Below, one piece after another: positions 18,438 through 29,368 of a DNA stretch of 64,000 bases. Source of the DNA: Paulinella micropora. Lineage: Eukaryota; Cercozoa; Imbricatea; Euglyphida. Position 1 is the stretch's first letter. Every line of letters begins with the position of its first letter. Location: contig BJOX01000215.1 in the NCBI GenBank assembly GCA_009731375.1, positions 592,868 through 656,867 on the forward strand. Reading direction: 5' to 3'. The notes below the pieces were generated by a model, which worked only from the letters and a program-made list of their open reading frames with translations, had not been told where the DNA came from and searched no databases. The position numbers and the translations under genes are program-made.

Positions 18438-18625
18438 TTATTCTAATCCGAGGTCGAGCGAGCGCAGGCACGAGCTATCCGGTAGTGCCCTGTGCTTGAG
18501 CACCAAACGTGCATCTATCTCGTACAGGCAGAAGCTCGGGTTGTAAATAGTACGGAGCAAGCCCAGACGTTTGGCTTTCTTCCTGGATACAGGGTTAGTG
18601 TACACAATCTCTATCCCAACCGCCT

Positions 18626-18680
18626 CCAGCCCGCTGCCGCGGGCTGAAAGGGGGGGGGGGCGCGGGGGGCCTGCCCCCCG
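18626..18680. repeat. GC-palindromic element copy
   Basis: Begins CCAGCCCGCTGCCGCGGGCT, then a G-run, then a GC-rich segment ending in a C-run. It interrupts the decayed primase-helicase copy. Confidence 0.7.
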
Positions 18681-18859
18681 AGCTGCTAAAGCAGGAAGCG
18701 TGACTTTTTGACCGTCGAATAAAAGCCACAAAATTTCCGGGCTTGAACTCCTGTGCGTAGACCTCTGAAAGGTTATGTTCGCTGAGAAGTTTGAGCCAGA
18801 GGTACAAGCGCGAGAAGTCTTTGGCGAGAAACTCGCTGACATTTTTCCAAAGAGGGCTG

Positions 18860-18919
18860 CCAGCCCGCTGCCGCGGGCTGGGAGGGGGGGGGGGCGCGGG
18901 GGGCATGCCCCCCCCCCCT
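18860..18919. repeat. GC-palindromic element copy
   Basis: Same left arm as 18626, then a G-run, GCATGC and a C-run. Second insertion in the same pseudogene. Confidence 0.7.
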
Positions 18920-19250
18920 GCGCATAGATATCAGCTAAGGTGTAATCACAAAGCAGCAAAGGTGAAGAGGGCAGTTCGGTCTTTGCGCTTTTCCTGTGCC
19001 AGCGTGGGTTTCTGGGCGACCAGCGCGCGTTCCTCCTCGTTGAGGACTTCGCTCTGAAGGCCCAGCCGGCTTCCTGCACAATCTCACCCCAGCTAGGTGG
19101 CGCGGTCTCTTCTGCAAGCTGAGGCTCCACAGACTCACCCTCTTCCTCCTGGTCGTTTCTGGCGCGGAGGTAGTCATGACCCATATCGCGCCAGGGGGGG
19201 GCATGCACCCTGCACCCCCTTTCAGTCCACGGCAGCAGGATGGTGCGCCA

Positions 19251-20420
19251 GAGGTGCGCGTTCTAAACTGGGGGCGGGAGCTGCTGCGATTTCAGCAGCT
19301 TTTCCCCCAGATCACTGCGCACATTGTGAGGATGGGGTCCCTTGGCTGCAAAACACAACAGAAAAAGAGCGCGCGCGCGCGAGAGAGAGAGAGCGCTTTT
19401 ATACAAACAGCGTTTTCTTGCTGAGTGAGCCCCCCCCCTGTTCCGGTGCGAGTGGGAGTGCGATACGGTCGAAAAAGGCAGCAGTCCGCGCGAAAAGGGC
19501 AGTAGTTTGCTTGAAAAGGGCAGCACACCACCGCCGCCGCCCCCCCTGATAATCACTGTGGGGTTCTGTGTGTTAAGAGATAGTAAGTAGATGCGAGATA
19601 TTTGCACCCTCGCACCCCGCTCGCAGGCGCGCGGTGCCACCCGGAGCACAGTGTGTGATACGGTCAAAAAAGGCAGTAGTCTGCATTAAAAAGGCAGCAC
19701 ACACGGAGGGGGGGGGGGAAAGACGGACTCATCACGTACCCTGGCGCTTGTGCAGTGGGGGAGGGGGCTGGGGAGCAGGCTTCCCCGCGCCGGTGGCGGG
19801 CTGCAGAGAGCTGGGCCTTCCCGCGGGAGCGCCCAGAGGTGCGCACTCTAAACTGGGGGCGCGAGCTGCTGAAATCGCAGCAGCTCGCGCCCCCAGATCA
19901 CTGCGCAGATTGTGAGGATGGGGTCCCTTGGCTGCAAAAACAACAGAAAAAGAGCGCGAGCGAGCGAGAGAGAGAGAGAGCGCTTTTATACAAACAGCGT
20001 TTTCTTGCTGAGTGAGCCCCCCCCCCTGTTCCGGTGCGAGTGGGAGTGCGATACGGTCGAAAAAGGCAGCAGTCCGCGCGAAAAAGGCAGTAGTTTTCTT
20101 GAAAAGGGCAGCACACCACCGCGCCCCCCCCCTGATAATCACTGTGGGTTCTGTGTGTTAAGAGATAGTAAGTAGATGCGAGATATTTGCACCCTCGCAC
20201 CCCGCTCGCAGGCGCGCGGTGCCACCCGGAGCACAGTGTGTGATACGGTCAAAAAAGGCAGTAGTCTGCATTAAAACGGCAGCACACACGGAGGGGGGGG
20301 GGGAAAGACGGACTCATCACGTACCCTGGCGCTTGTGCAGTGGGGGAGGGGGCTGGGGAGCAGGCTTCCCCGCGCCGGTGGCGGGCTGCAGAGAGCTGGG
20401 CCTTCCCGCGGGAGCGCCCA
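19251..20420. repeat. tandem duplication, unit about 585 bp
   Basis: The segment starting AGAGGTGCGC at about 19251 recurs at about 19834. Each copy holds a hairpin-forming GGGGGCG-AGCTGCTG block, GATGGGGTCCCTTGG, a (GA)n tract, CTTTTATAC, and a CT/GC-rich end. Copy two ends at the 10-N gap (20421-20430), so more copies may be collapsed. In copy two the hairpin at 19853-19896 has perfect 19-bp arms; copy one is imperfect. No gene is supported within it. On the minus strand each copy offers a TATAAAAGC promoter-like box. Confidence 0.8.
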
Positions 20421-20492
20421 NNNNNNNNNNTTATGATACACCGATGAATATTTGTGTGTCCTTTGCGCTCTCTCTGGTGAGCATTTTTCTCT

Positions 20493-23268
20493 CTAGCGTG
20501 TGTAATCGCCCGCAGGAGGCTGGGTCGCGAGTGTGCAAGCCTCTGCTATGTCAAAAGCTGTTTGCCCTTTAAACGTGTCGGGTGCGATTTCGTACACTGA
20601 GAAAGTTTTATTCCCTATTTTAAAAGTTCCGTCTGGTCGAGCTGGGTTTTTGTTTCGCACTAGTTTGCATGGGAGCAGCAACGGCATAACATCTTTGGTA
20701 GCAGAGAGTGCTGCCTGCAGAGACAGCACCTTGCTTTCGTCGTCGAGGGCTGCTAGCACGTGTGCACTTGGGGTCCACTTTTCCCGCGCGACGCGACAGC
20801 CTGCGCGAAGTGCGCGCAGGGACTGCGTGAGCTGCTTGGAGTCGATTTCCCGGGTTTCGAACTGCAGAACCCGATTGTCTTTGTGGAGGCTGCACTTAAG
20901 GGCGGTTAGGAAGGAGGCCACTGCTGCTAGGGCTGGAAGCTTGACTTTTTGGCTATCAAAGAGGGACACGAAATTCCCTGGCTTAAACTCCTGCGCATAG
21001 ATATCAGCTAAGGTGTAATCACAAAGCAGCTTAAACCAGGTGTAGCGGCGTGAGAAATCCTTGGCAAGGCACTCGCTGACAATCTCCCAGGAAGGTCGTA
21101 GGGTGGGGAAGGTAGCAGCAAAGGTGAAGAGGGCAGTTCGGTCTTTGCGCTTTTCCTGTGCCAGCGTGGGTTTCTGGGCGACCAGCGCGCGTTCTTCCTC
21201 GTTGAGGACTCCGCTCTGCAGGCGTTTGGCTTCCTGTACAATGTCGCCCCAGCTAGGCGGCGGGGTCTCTTCTGCAAGCTGGGGCTCCACAGACTCCCCC
21301 TCTTCCTCCTGGTCGCCCTCTTGCTCGGAGTCTTGTTCCTCCGCTCTTCGGCGGGACGCGTAGGCTGCTATCACTGCCTCCTCCACCTGTGCGCGCGCTG
21401 CCAGACGTTCCCGACGGCTCTCGCGCTGCTCGCGAGTCTGCTCCTTTGCTTCGGCACGCGCGGTCGAATGCGCTTCGCGCAGCGCCTTTTTCTCGTCGCA
21501 GGGAAGTGTGCGCTCTTGGTCGTTTCTGGCGCGGAGGTAGTCATGCCTTTGTGAGACGGGGGGGAGCCGGATGGAGCTGTAGTCCACCTGGGTGATGTCA
21601 TGACCCATATCGCGCAGGTACCAGAAGAGCTCGCGGAGGGCATGCCGGCGCGCGAAAGAGTACTGGAGTGTGTTGTAAGACGCGCATTGTGCAACCCAGG
21701 GTTCCGAGACCTCCCAGTGCATGGTACCGTCCTCGCCCTTGACGTGCACCAAACGAGAGCAGCTGCTGTCCACGCCGAATTGGCTCTCTACGTGAACTGT
21801 GTGGCTCTCCTCTCGGTCGATCGATTTCCGCACCTGGGCGAGCGTGTCAGGCCCCCGCCCTCCTGCAGGGGCACGCGGCTGGGCGACGTACAGGTGCCAC
21901 TGCGCCTGCCTGAGCTGCCTCACGCGGCCGGCCATCTGCATGTAGTGCAGCAAAGGGATGTGGGGGTTGTTTAGGAGGATAAACATGACGTCGAAGTGGT
22001 CGCACGAAATATCAACACCCGCAGTAAGCACGCTCGTCCAGAAAACACAATCGCATTTCTTCCACTCGTTTACGAGGTCTTCGTTGCTGCAGGCAAAGTC
22101 TGACATGCGCGGGCTGTTCTGATGATAAAAAAGAATGCGTATGCCCGGGAACTTGCTTTCCAGAAAGCGCTTGAGCGCCGAGCCCTGCTTTTTGGAACCC
22201 AATGGCAGCGCAACGCGCTGGCCTCGGCAAATGGCTAGCATATTAAGTGAGCGTTTGAAGCTGGTGTGGCTGCGGTGCACGAAACAGCGGCGGTACATGT
22301 GCGCGGTGTAAGTGCTCCAGTAATGGATCGTGTTCCTAGGCGTTGCGTCGCCCCCGCCGAGCTGGCGCTCGGCGGCAGGCCCCGTGTTCAGCAGGGTCTG
22401 CAGGACCTGAACGCTTTTCTGGCTGAGAAAGGCATCCATGGCCAGCACACACTTGCTTGTTCGTAGCAGGGAAGCAAACATTTGGGCGTTCTTCTGATTG
22501 ATGTTGCCCTTGCACAGCCCAGCTGTGACATTGAACAGAGTCGATTCACTTTCGTCGAGGACGACTAAGTGAAACGGGTATTTGCCAGATAGGTGATGCA
22601 GGCTTTCATACTGATACACACAGAAGTCGGGGTCACCGGCCCCTCGCGTTGTGTGCTGGTCTTGATAAAACTCAATTGAAAACCCGTGTGTCTCCAGCTC
22701 TTGTTGCAGGCGCCGGTAGAGTTGGAGGTCAAAGGCGATTCGGGGTCCGATTACGAGCATGCGGAACGAGTCGTTGAACCCTCGTAACTGTGCCAGCGTT
22801 TCCATTTCCTCGTCTGTAAAAATCCCAGTCGGGTTGATCCCCTTGATTGCCAACAGTAACTGGATAAACGCTTCTGTCTTCCCACAGCCCATGTGAGCTC
22901 GCACAAAGACAAGGCGAGCCTCCTTCGGGAGTGCGAGCTTGCGCACCCACCGGTCATCGTACTTATGTTCATTTTGTGGTAGAGCTGCCCCTACATACAA
23001 TTGCTCTGCACCACAATACTCGAGGTGTTCGGGTAGCGTGCGGAGCAGACGGTAGCCACCCGCCCCGCGCAGCTCGGCGTCTGCTATCTGCTGCGCCCTG
23101 GCGAGGTCAGGTAATTCTGGCGGCCGAGAAAGCGTGCGCTTTGCCGCAGCACGAGGCGTGCGACGACGGCGTCCACCGCGCAAGGGGCGGGCAGAGGCGC
23201 CGCGCCCCCTCGACGACGGGGCAGAGCGCCTCTGCCCGCTGCTGCGACTGCTGCTACTGCTGCTACTA

Positions 23269-23301
<33 letters not shown>

Positions 23302-25556
23302 TGTTCGGTCTCGTCGTCGTCTTTGTCGTCGTCTTCTTGGTCCAGACGCCGGCGCTTGTGCGGGGGGCTGGAACCAGCAGGCTCCCCTGCGCTGGCGGCG
23401 GGCTGCGGGGAAGCCTGTGACTTCTTGCGCTCTGTGCACAAGGAGCAGGCCTGCAGCCACCACGCCTGTAGGTCCATGACGATGCGGAGCTGGCTGCGGG
23501 CGGCCAGCTCCCCGGGGCAATCTGGGCAGGGGACCAAGAATTCGTCGGTGCGGTGGTACCTGACGGCCGCTGCGGCGCGGCCCTTGGCCTTGCTTTCTTG
23601 CTTTTCGTCATCTTCGTCATTGTCGTCGTCGCCATTCGGGCCATCCCCGTCTTCTTTGTCAGAGGCGGATTCCTCCTCCTCTGAGGAGGAGGGGGGATCC
23701 TGGTCTTCGGCTTGGGAGCCTTGCGCTGGCCGCCGTCGCTTGGCCCTGCGCTGCTTGCGCGCGGGCTCAGCCGGTGCTTTGCGCGACCCGGAGACCACCA
23801 CCTGTTTGAGCAGCGACGTGACGGCTGCGGGCCAGCCGGCCTCCTCTTCCAAAAAGCTCTGGAGCTCGCTGAAGCGCGAGGAAACCAAGTGGGGCAGAAG
23901 CTCTTGGGCGAGCGCAGTGCGCTCGGTGTCCGTGAGCTCACGCGCCCCCCCCTCCGACCCGCCGCTGCCTCCTCGGGCTGGGCCCTTGTTTTCGTCCTTG
24001 ACTTCCTCGACGAAGATGGGTCGTTCTTCCCCTTCTTCGTCGTCGTCGACGTCGCTCGCTGCGTCTTCTGCGGCGCGGGGCGCGTGCCTTCCTAGGCGGT
24101 TGGCCCACGGGGCGGGGGGAGGTGTAGGCGCAGGCGCGCCGGCGGGCATGCCGGCCCCTGTTTCGAACAGATTCCCCACTAGGATCGTTTTCGAGCGGTC
24201 GTGGACGCTGCGACATTTCCGGCCGTGACAGCCGTAGAAAACGTTCCCGCCGGCGCCCAGAAACATGTAGCCATTATTGCTTTTCTGATATATGGATGTT
24301 GTATCGTTCGCAAGAGCAGTAATGCCTACTCCCTCGTCGTCCTCGTCGTCGTCTACTGGCTGGTTCTGCTGTCTGGCGTGACGTCGTTGGCGGCGCGCCT
24401 CTTGGACGAGGCACAGGCGCCCGCGCTTGTCACGTTTGTCAGTGTGCACGACAAAGCAGATAGAGCCCGACTTTCTGTCGGGCTGCACGGACAGGGTGGA
24501 CGTTCTGTCGCCCCAGCGCGACAAGAGTCGGGCCATTTGGTTGAGGATGGCGCGCTGGTGGTTGTGGATGACGGCCGGCGGTGGGCCGCGGGCCAGCCCG
24601 CCTTCGCGGGCGGGACGCGGTCCGCGGGCGGCGGCCTGCTGCTGCGGCGGGGAGGGTGGCACGGTGACGGTGGCGGGACCGCGCGGAGAGTGGCTGGGGC
24701 AGTGCATGAGGAATTCGTTGTAGCTGGGCAGAGGGAGAGGAGCGGCTCCCGCTCGCAGGAGGTCTTGTATCTTCTGAGAGCCGGGGATTCGCCAGCAGCG
24801 CTTTTTGGAGTAGACGCTGGGGTCGATGATGTTGCCGCTGTTTTTGGTGTGATGGTAGAGCGGCGAGGAGGCGTCGAAGCGGAGCCTGGAAGTCACGAGG
24901 TTTGCCAGCTCGGGCGGGGCCGCGGCTGGCTCGGTTGGCTCGTGGACCCGGAGGAGCCAGTGCCGGACGAATTCGCCTGCTTCGTGCACCGAGTCGAAGA
25001 TGATGTTTGGGAAAGCTACGTGGAAGGAGTTTTTATACCAGCTACCGGGGTTTTTGGCGTCGTTGGGGGGACAGAGGCGCCCGAAGTCGTGGCTGTGCAT
25101 GTCGTCGGCGGCCGAGGGTGGAAGCCCCAGCGCGGCGAGAGCGAGGCCTACGGCGTCCCGGAGTGCGAGCAGACGTTGGGGGGACTCTGTGTCGGGCGCG
25201 TCACCCTGCGAATACCATTCCAGATCCAGGTAGAGTGAGCACGAGTCGGTGATGATGGAAAAGAAGCTGCGTTCCATCCCGTTGAAGCGGCTGTAGATCT
25301 CGTGATAAAAGGTTTGGGCGTCGGGGCAGGAGCCAAACAGGTGGCGCTCGGCTCGCTGTTGCGAGCCGAGCGAGTCGGGGCCGGGGGGCAAGTTGAGTTT
25401 ATAGAAAAAGGTGTGCTGCAGCTCTTTGCCCTTGGCAAAGCAGGCCTCTCCTGGGAACGAGCCCTTGCCGCTGGATTCGAAGAGCTGGATTGGTCTGGGC
25501 AGATTGTGCGTGATCGTGACGACGCGGGGCTGCCGCCTCGCTCCGTCGGCAGACAT
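20493..25556 (-). CDS. fused AEP primase (herpes UL52/pox type) and UL9-like origin-binding SF2 helicase
   Basis: 1687 residues from ATG 25556. Primase part: catalytic YLDLEW (about 109), SFHVAF (about 176), and DPSVYSKKRCWRI (about 245), the three motifs of herpes-pox AEP primases, then a zinc-knuckle-like CHGRKC...H (about 442). A long acidic/basic Ser-rich linker follows, with a second CPDC...CSLC cluster. Helicase part: HMGCGKT (Walker A, about 889), VVLDESES (DExx, about 1000), TSVLTAGVDI and QMAGRVRQL (motifs V and VI, about 1204), as in herpesvirus origin-binding proteins. The tail beyond about 1300 is unique to this family and is duplicated at 18438-19190. It probably melts origins and synthesises primers in one polypeptide. 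The frame is intact over 5 kb. Confidence 0.9.
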
Positions 25557-25559
25557 GCC

Positions 25560-25755
25560 NNNNNNNNNNNNNNNNNNNNNNNNNNNNNNNNNNNNNNNNN
25601 NNNNNNNNNNNNNNNNNNNNNNNNNNNNNNNNNNNNNNNNNNNNNNNNNNNNNNNNNNNNNNNNNNNNNNNNNNNNNNNNNNNNNNNNNNNNNNNNNNNN
25701 NNNNNNNNNNNNNNNNNNNNNNNNNNNNNNNNNNNNNNNNNNNNNNNNNNNNNNN
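25560..25755. other. assembly gap (196 N) upstream of the AEP-helicase gene
   Basis: Begins 3 bp upstream of the fusion gene's start codon, so its promoter is not visible. The right side is a C-run. Confidence 0.95.
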
Positions 25756-25812
25756 CCCCCCCCCCCTCAGGCACCCCCCCCGGGCGCGTCGCACAGCCCC
25801 TTTGCTCCTGGA

Positions 25813-25990
25813 CACGCAGCGCCTGAGGCACGGGGAAGGTGATGTATGCTCGCCTCCGACAATCTGGAGCCCCACCGCGTGCAGGTGGACAAGTGCGGAG
25901 CGGCGACGAGAGAGTATAATTTTTTTTAATTAAATACGAAGCCTCGGTGTTTTGTGAGACATTCGCAGATTGTATTTTAATTAAAAAAAC
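25813..25990 (+). pseudogene. short internally deleted remnant of the helicase fragment at 27951-28550
   Basis: Contains blocks matching 28037-28070 (CGCAGCGCCTG-GGCACGGGGAA), 28210-28290 (GTGATGTATG, GAGCC-CACCGCGTGCAGGTGGA) and the shared 3' flank (GAGACATTCGCAG-TTGTATTTTAAT, cf. 28634-28660), with the material between deleted. About 180 bp remain of about 620. Confidence 0.7.
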
Positions 25991-25999
25991 TTTTTCTTT

Positions 26000-26252
26000 G
26001 GTCTGGGAAAAGGGCCCTCGATGCAACCAACGCAAACCAGTTTGCCTCCTACGGTCACCAAGAGCTGGTCAGCTCTGCCGGTAGGGCAGACCGAGCTGCA
26101 ACAGGCTCCACGAGTGCCCCGTCGCATGCGCAGTGTTTTTTTGTGTGAGAGGGGGGGGGGCGCCTCGCCCCCCGCCTGTTGGGTTTTTTTTCATTTGGGG
26201 TAGTTTGAGTGAGTGAGCGTGGCTAGAACTTGTGTGCGCAAAAGTGCTCTAA
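26000..26252. promoter_or_regulatory. leader region upstream of the 26253 gene, duplicated at 27660-27780
   Basis: A G-run/C-run hairpin, a T-run and GAGTGAGTGAGCGTGG-CTAGAACTTG...GTGCTCTAAATG recur immediately upstream of ATG 27781. Conservation across the duplication marks this as the likely promoter and leader. A 60-codon ORF at 26021 has no support. Confidence 0.5.
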
Positions 26253-27677
26253 ATGAGAAAAGGTGGACGGCAGAACCGCAAGAAGAAAAAGAAGAAGACG
26301 AGCAAGAGCCCGGCGGCGTTTGGTCCTGGACAGGCTTATGAGCCGGTGGACTTGGGTGGGTTAGCTCAGCTGGCTGTGCTGACAGAGGCGCAGGACAACC
26401 GGTGTTGTGACAACAACAAATTGTATCTCAGAGATCACAAGACCAAGACGGACCTAATGCTGCGCGGGCTGTGTCCCAGATTGTCGGAGCCGGAGGTGGA
26501 GCAGAAGCTTTCGCGCGTGAGCCTGGAAGTCACGTGTTGCGCCATAAGCCCCACGACTATGAAGACGTTGTGCCAAGGCTTCCAGTTGCTACCACGGGTG
26601 TTGGCGCAGGTGTTGGCAGCCACGTGCCGGCGGCCCGCCAGCGCGCTTTCGTCTGAGGACAATGCCTTTTTCTTGGGGCTTTTGCCGCACCAAGACTGGA
26701 CCGCAGAGCAGCAGCAGAATGCGTTTGCGCCGCTGGCCCTAGACATAAAAACATGTGAGCTGCTGGTCAGGCTTGCTTGCATAGAGCCCATCCGAGTCAG
26801 CTTGCGGCACGACCCCACGAGTATGGAGCGGGGAGTGCTGCTGCCTCCGCAGCACGGCCCGCTGCGGGGGGCTTGCCAACTGAACCTCACCGCTTTTCTG
26901 CTCGTAGTCGTTAGGATCTACCATAACGTGGAAGCCAACGTGGAGCTGCTGGAAGTACACGTGAACCTGGCGGAGGATCTGGCGCAGAGAGGGGTGCGAC
27001 GGGCCTGGGACTGGCTGGCGCGGAAGACGCCGCCGGGAGAGCAAGCGGACCCTTGGTTTCTAGAGAAGCTGTTGTTTGCCCCGGCTGGCCAGCCGCAGTC
27101 CGAAGCGCAGAGGGGATTTGTCAGCGAGATAGCAGCTTGTTTTCGCGAGGAGAAAATGCCAAGCTACGGCAAGGCGAAGCTGCTGATGAGTATATTGTGG
27201 CAACATCTGCTCTCTCCTCCCCAGGGTGAGGGCGCTGGTGCGGAGGACTGTCGAAGCGCGGAGTTAAGCCTGTACGTCCCGCAGATTTGCCATTTCTGTG
27301 TGCAGAGCAGCACGCAAGACTTTTTGAAGCGCGGGGTCCGTGGCCAGGGCCGTTTCTGCGCCACGACGAGGCTGTCTCCGTGCTGCCTTGGTACCCCCGA
27401 GTGCGACAGGGATGCCTGCAGGAGCCTTGGTGCGTCGGCGTGCAAGAAGGCCCCTACGCTCTGCCGTCTGTTGGCCAGCGAAGCTGAGGCCAGGCTTGCA
27501 TCTGCGGTGGTAGGCGTGTCGAGCGAGGCGGACAGTGGCAACCGCGCGGTGCTGGCCCTCGGGGCTTTTCAGAGACAGTTTCTACTGTCGGCTCCCGTCC
27601 AACAACAAAGAGTGGCCGCCAGCCTCCTTCGCCCCGGGGGGGCATGCCAGTCACAAAACAAACAAATATTGAGGTGA
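26253..27677 (+). CDS. hypothetical protein with lysine-rich N-terminus
   Basis: 474 residues from ATG 26253. The first 20 residues are strongly basic (RKKKKKKTSK), an NLS or nucleic-acid-binding tail. The rest is helical, with a late Cys-rich region (CHFC, CCLGTPECDRDACRS, CKK) at about 340-410 that could bind zinc. No named family. The first 30 codons and the leader are duplicated at 27781, where the copy is truncated. It sits between helicase fragments, perhaps as part of a duplicated replication-gene block. Confidence 0.7.
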   Translation: MRKGGRQNRKKKKKKTSKSPAAFGPGQAYEPVDLGGLAQLAVLTEAQDNRCCDNNKLYLRDHKTKTDLMLRGLCPRLSEPEVEQKLSRVSLEVTCCAISPTTMKTLCQGFQLLPRVLAQVLAATCRRPASALSSEDNAFFLGLLPHQDWTAEQQQNAFAPLALDIKTCELLVRLACIEPIRVSLRHDPTSMERGVLLPPQHGPLRGACQLNLTAFLLVVVRIYHNVEANVELLEVHVNLAEDLAQRGVRRAWDWLARKTPPGEQADPWFLEKLLFAPAGQPQSEAQRGFVSEIAACFREEKMPSYGKAKLLMSILWQHLLSPPQGEGAGAEDCRSAELSLYVPQICHFCVQSSTQDFLKRGVRGQGRFCATTRLSPCCLGTPECDRDACRSLGASACKKAPTLCRLLASEAEARLASAVVGVSSEADSGNRAVLALGAFQRQFLLSAPVQQQRVAASLLRPGGACQSQNKQILR

Positions 27678-27780
27678 GGGGAGGGGGGGCGCACCCCCCT
27701 CCTTTGGGGTTTGTTTTTTTTGCGTACTAGTTGGAGTGAGTGAGCGTGGGCTAGAACTTGTGTGCGCAAAAGTGCTCTAA

Positions 27781-27954
27781 ATGAAAAAAGGTGGACGGCA
27801 GAACCGCAAGAAGAAGAAGAAGAAGAAGAAGACGAGCAAGAGCCCGGCGGCGTTTGGTCCTGGACAGGCTTATGAGCCGGGGGGCATGCTGCCCCCCGAC
27901 CCTCTCCCCGCTCTCGCTTCTAGCCCGCGCCAGCGGGCTGGGGGGAGGATTTGA
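27781..27954 (+). pseudogene. truncated second copy of the 26253 gene start
   Basis: ATG plus about 32 codons nearly identical to the 26253 gene (Lys-run expanded by two codons). At YEP the match ends exactly where a GC-palindromic element (27878-27945) begins, and a stop follows at 27952. Insertion of or recombination at the element probably truncated this copy. Confidence 0.75.
27878..27945. repeat. GC-palindromic element, inverted orientation
   Basis: Reads GGGGGGCATGCTGCCCCCCG, a CT-rich spacer, then TAGCCCGCGCCAGCGGGCTG. It is the reverse orientation of the copies at 13845 and 59640, and lies at the junction between two unrelated gene fragments. Confidence 0.65.
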
Positions 27955-28550
27955 AGATTCCGTCGTTCACCCGCGGCAACGATCGCTACGTGAAGCCGTA
28001 TCTACTGAACAAGGCCACACGGCTGTCGCTTGTGCGCAGCGCCTGGGGCACGGGGAAGAAGTATGCGCTGGCGAACCTAATCTTGGCTCTGCAGGGTGTC
28101 GATTGCGAGGCGGTCCGGGCGGCGTACAGCGTCCAAGAGCGGCGGGCGCTGCAAGGTCTCCTGCAGGCGCCCCTGCGCGTGCTCGTAATCAGTTCGGGAC
28201 GGACGGGGGACGTGATGTATGGTCGCCTCCGGAAACACCTGGAGCCTCACCGCGTGCAGGTGGACAGGTGTGGAGCGGGGACGCGGCGGAGTGACAAGCT
28301 TTGCTCAGAGATCAACAATCTGCACCAGCTGCTGGGGGAGGAGGTTGCCCCCTTCCAGCTGGTAGTTTTGAACGAGAGCGAGGAATTGCTGAGCAGCATG
28401 TTTATGGACGAGTGTGTTCGGCACCCGCGGTGGGATGAGAACAGGGAGGCGTTCGAGCGCTTGCTGCGTGCCTCGCAGGCCATAATCTGCTGGGACCCGT
28501 TTCTTGGCAGAAAGACAGAGGATGTTATAAAAACTCTTCTTTATTTTTAG
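27951..28550 (+). pseudogene. truncated, motif-degenerate UL9-like helicase fragment
   Basis: 199 codons without a proper ATG. It aligns with the N-terminal helicase half of the 20493-25556 protein in order: SAWGTGKKYALANLILAL (degenerate Walker A), LRVLVISSGRTGDVMYGRLR, FQLVVLNESEELL (DE-box with Asp to Asn), LLRASQAIICWDPFLGRKTE. Motifs III-VI are missing. The 5' end abuts a GC-palindromic element. Loss of key residues and of the second RecA lobe argues against helicase activity, although the frame is open and a short regulator cannot be excluded. A poly(A) signal follows near 28613. Confidence 0.75.
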
Positions 28551-28612
28551 GGTTGATCCTGTGGACATTTTTCCACAGAGAAAGTATCATCCTCGGTGAA
28601 ATCTATATGAAA

Positions 28613-28618
28613 TAAAAA
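28613..28618 (+). terminator. poly(A) signal AATAAA
   Basis: About 60 bp after the stop of the helicase fragment, before the duplicated 3' flank. Confidence 0.45.
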
Positions 28619-28694
28619 GCTTCGGTGTTTGTGTGAGACATTCGCAGGTTGTATTTTAATAATATTGTTTTGTCGTCGGGGGGGGGGGGGGGGG

Positions 28695-29209
28695 NNNNNN
28701 NNNNNNNNNNNNNNNNNNNNNNNNNNNNNNNNNNNNNNNNNNNNNNNNNNNNNNNNNNNNNNNNNNNNNNNNNNNNNNNNNNNNNNNNNNNNNNNNNNNN
28801 NNNNNNNNNNNNNNNNNNNNNNNNNNNNNNNNNNNNNNNNNNNNNNNNNNNNNNNNNNNNNNNNNNNNNNNNNNNNNNNNNNNNNNNNNNNNNNNNNNNN
28901 NNNNNNNNNNNNNNNNNNNNNNNNNNNNNNNNNNNNNNNNNNNNNNNNNNNNNNNNNNNNNNNNNNNNNNNNNNNNNNNNNNNNNNNNNNNNNNNNNNNN
29001 NNNNNNNNNNNNNNNNNNNNNNNNNNNNNNNNNNNNNNNNNNNNNNNNNNNNNNNNNNNNNNNNNNNNNNNNNNNNNNNNNNNNNNNNNNNNNNNNNNNN
29101 NNNNNNNNNNNNNNNNNNNNNNNNNNNNNNNNNNNNNNNNNNNNNNNNNNNNNNNNNNNNNNNNNNNNNNNNNNNNNNNNNNNNNNNNNNNNNNNNNNNN
29201 NNNNNNNNN
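28695..29209. other. assembly gap (515 N) between G-runs
   Basis: Both edges are long G-runs. No content known. Confidence 0.95.
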
Positions 29210-29246
<37 letters not shown>

Positions 29247-29368
29247 CGCTTCTTCCCGCCCACCCCCCGCCCAACCCCCCGCAGATAAATGGTAAGGAAA
29301 GAGAAAGAAGAGAGAGAGAGAGAGAGAGAAGAGAAGCGAAGCGCGCCGGGGCCTGCCAAGATTGGTTG

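Larger units (their letters stand above)
18438..19190 (-). pseudogene. broken copy of the C-terminal tail of the AEP-helicase fusion
   Basis: Pieces in several frames match the C-terminal part of the 20493-25556 protein: DYLRARNDQE, EEEGESVEPQLAEE, PSWGEIVQEA, CDYTLADIYAQ, FLAKDFSRLYLWLKLL and YAQEFKPGNFVAF, ending in a diverged tail with LYEI. The matching is ordered, but interrupted by two copies of the GC-palindromic element (18626, 18860), deletions and stops. It is a decayed or partly converted duplicate lying just downstream of the intact gene. Confidence 0.75.

Noticed and set aside
22931-24228. Plus-strand ORFs of 182 and 364 codons opposite the primase-helicase
   Set aside because: They are shadows of the low-complexity, Ser/Asp-rich linker on the minus strand, with poly-Leu/Ser translations and no motif.
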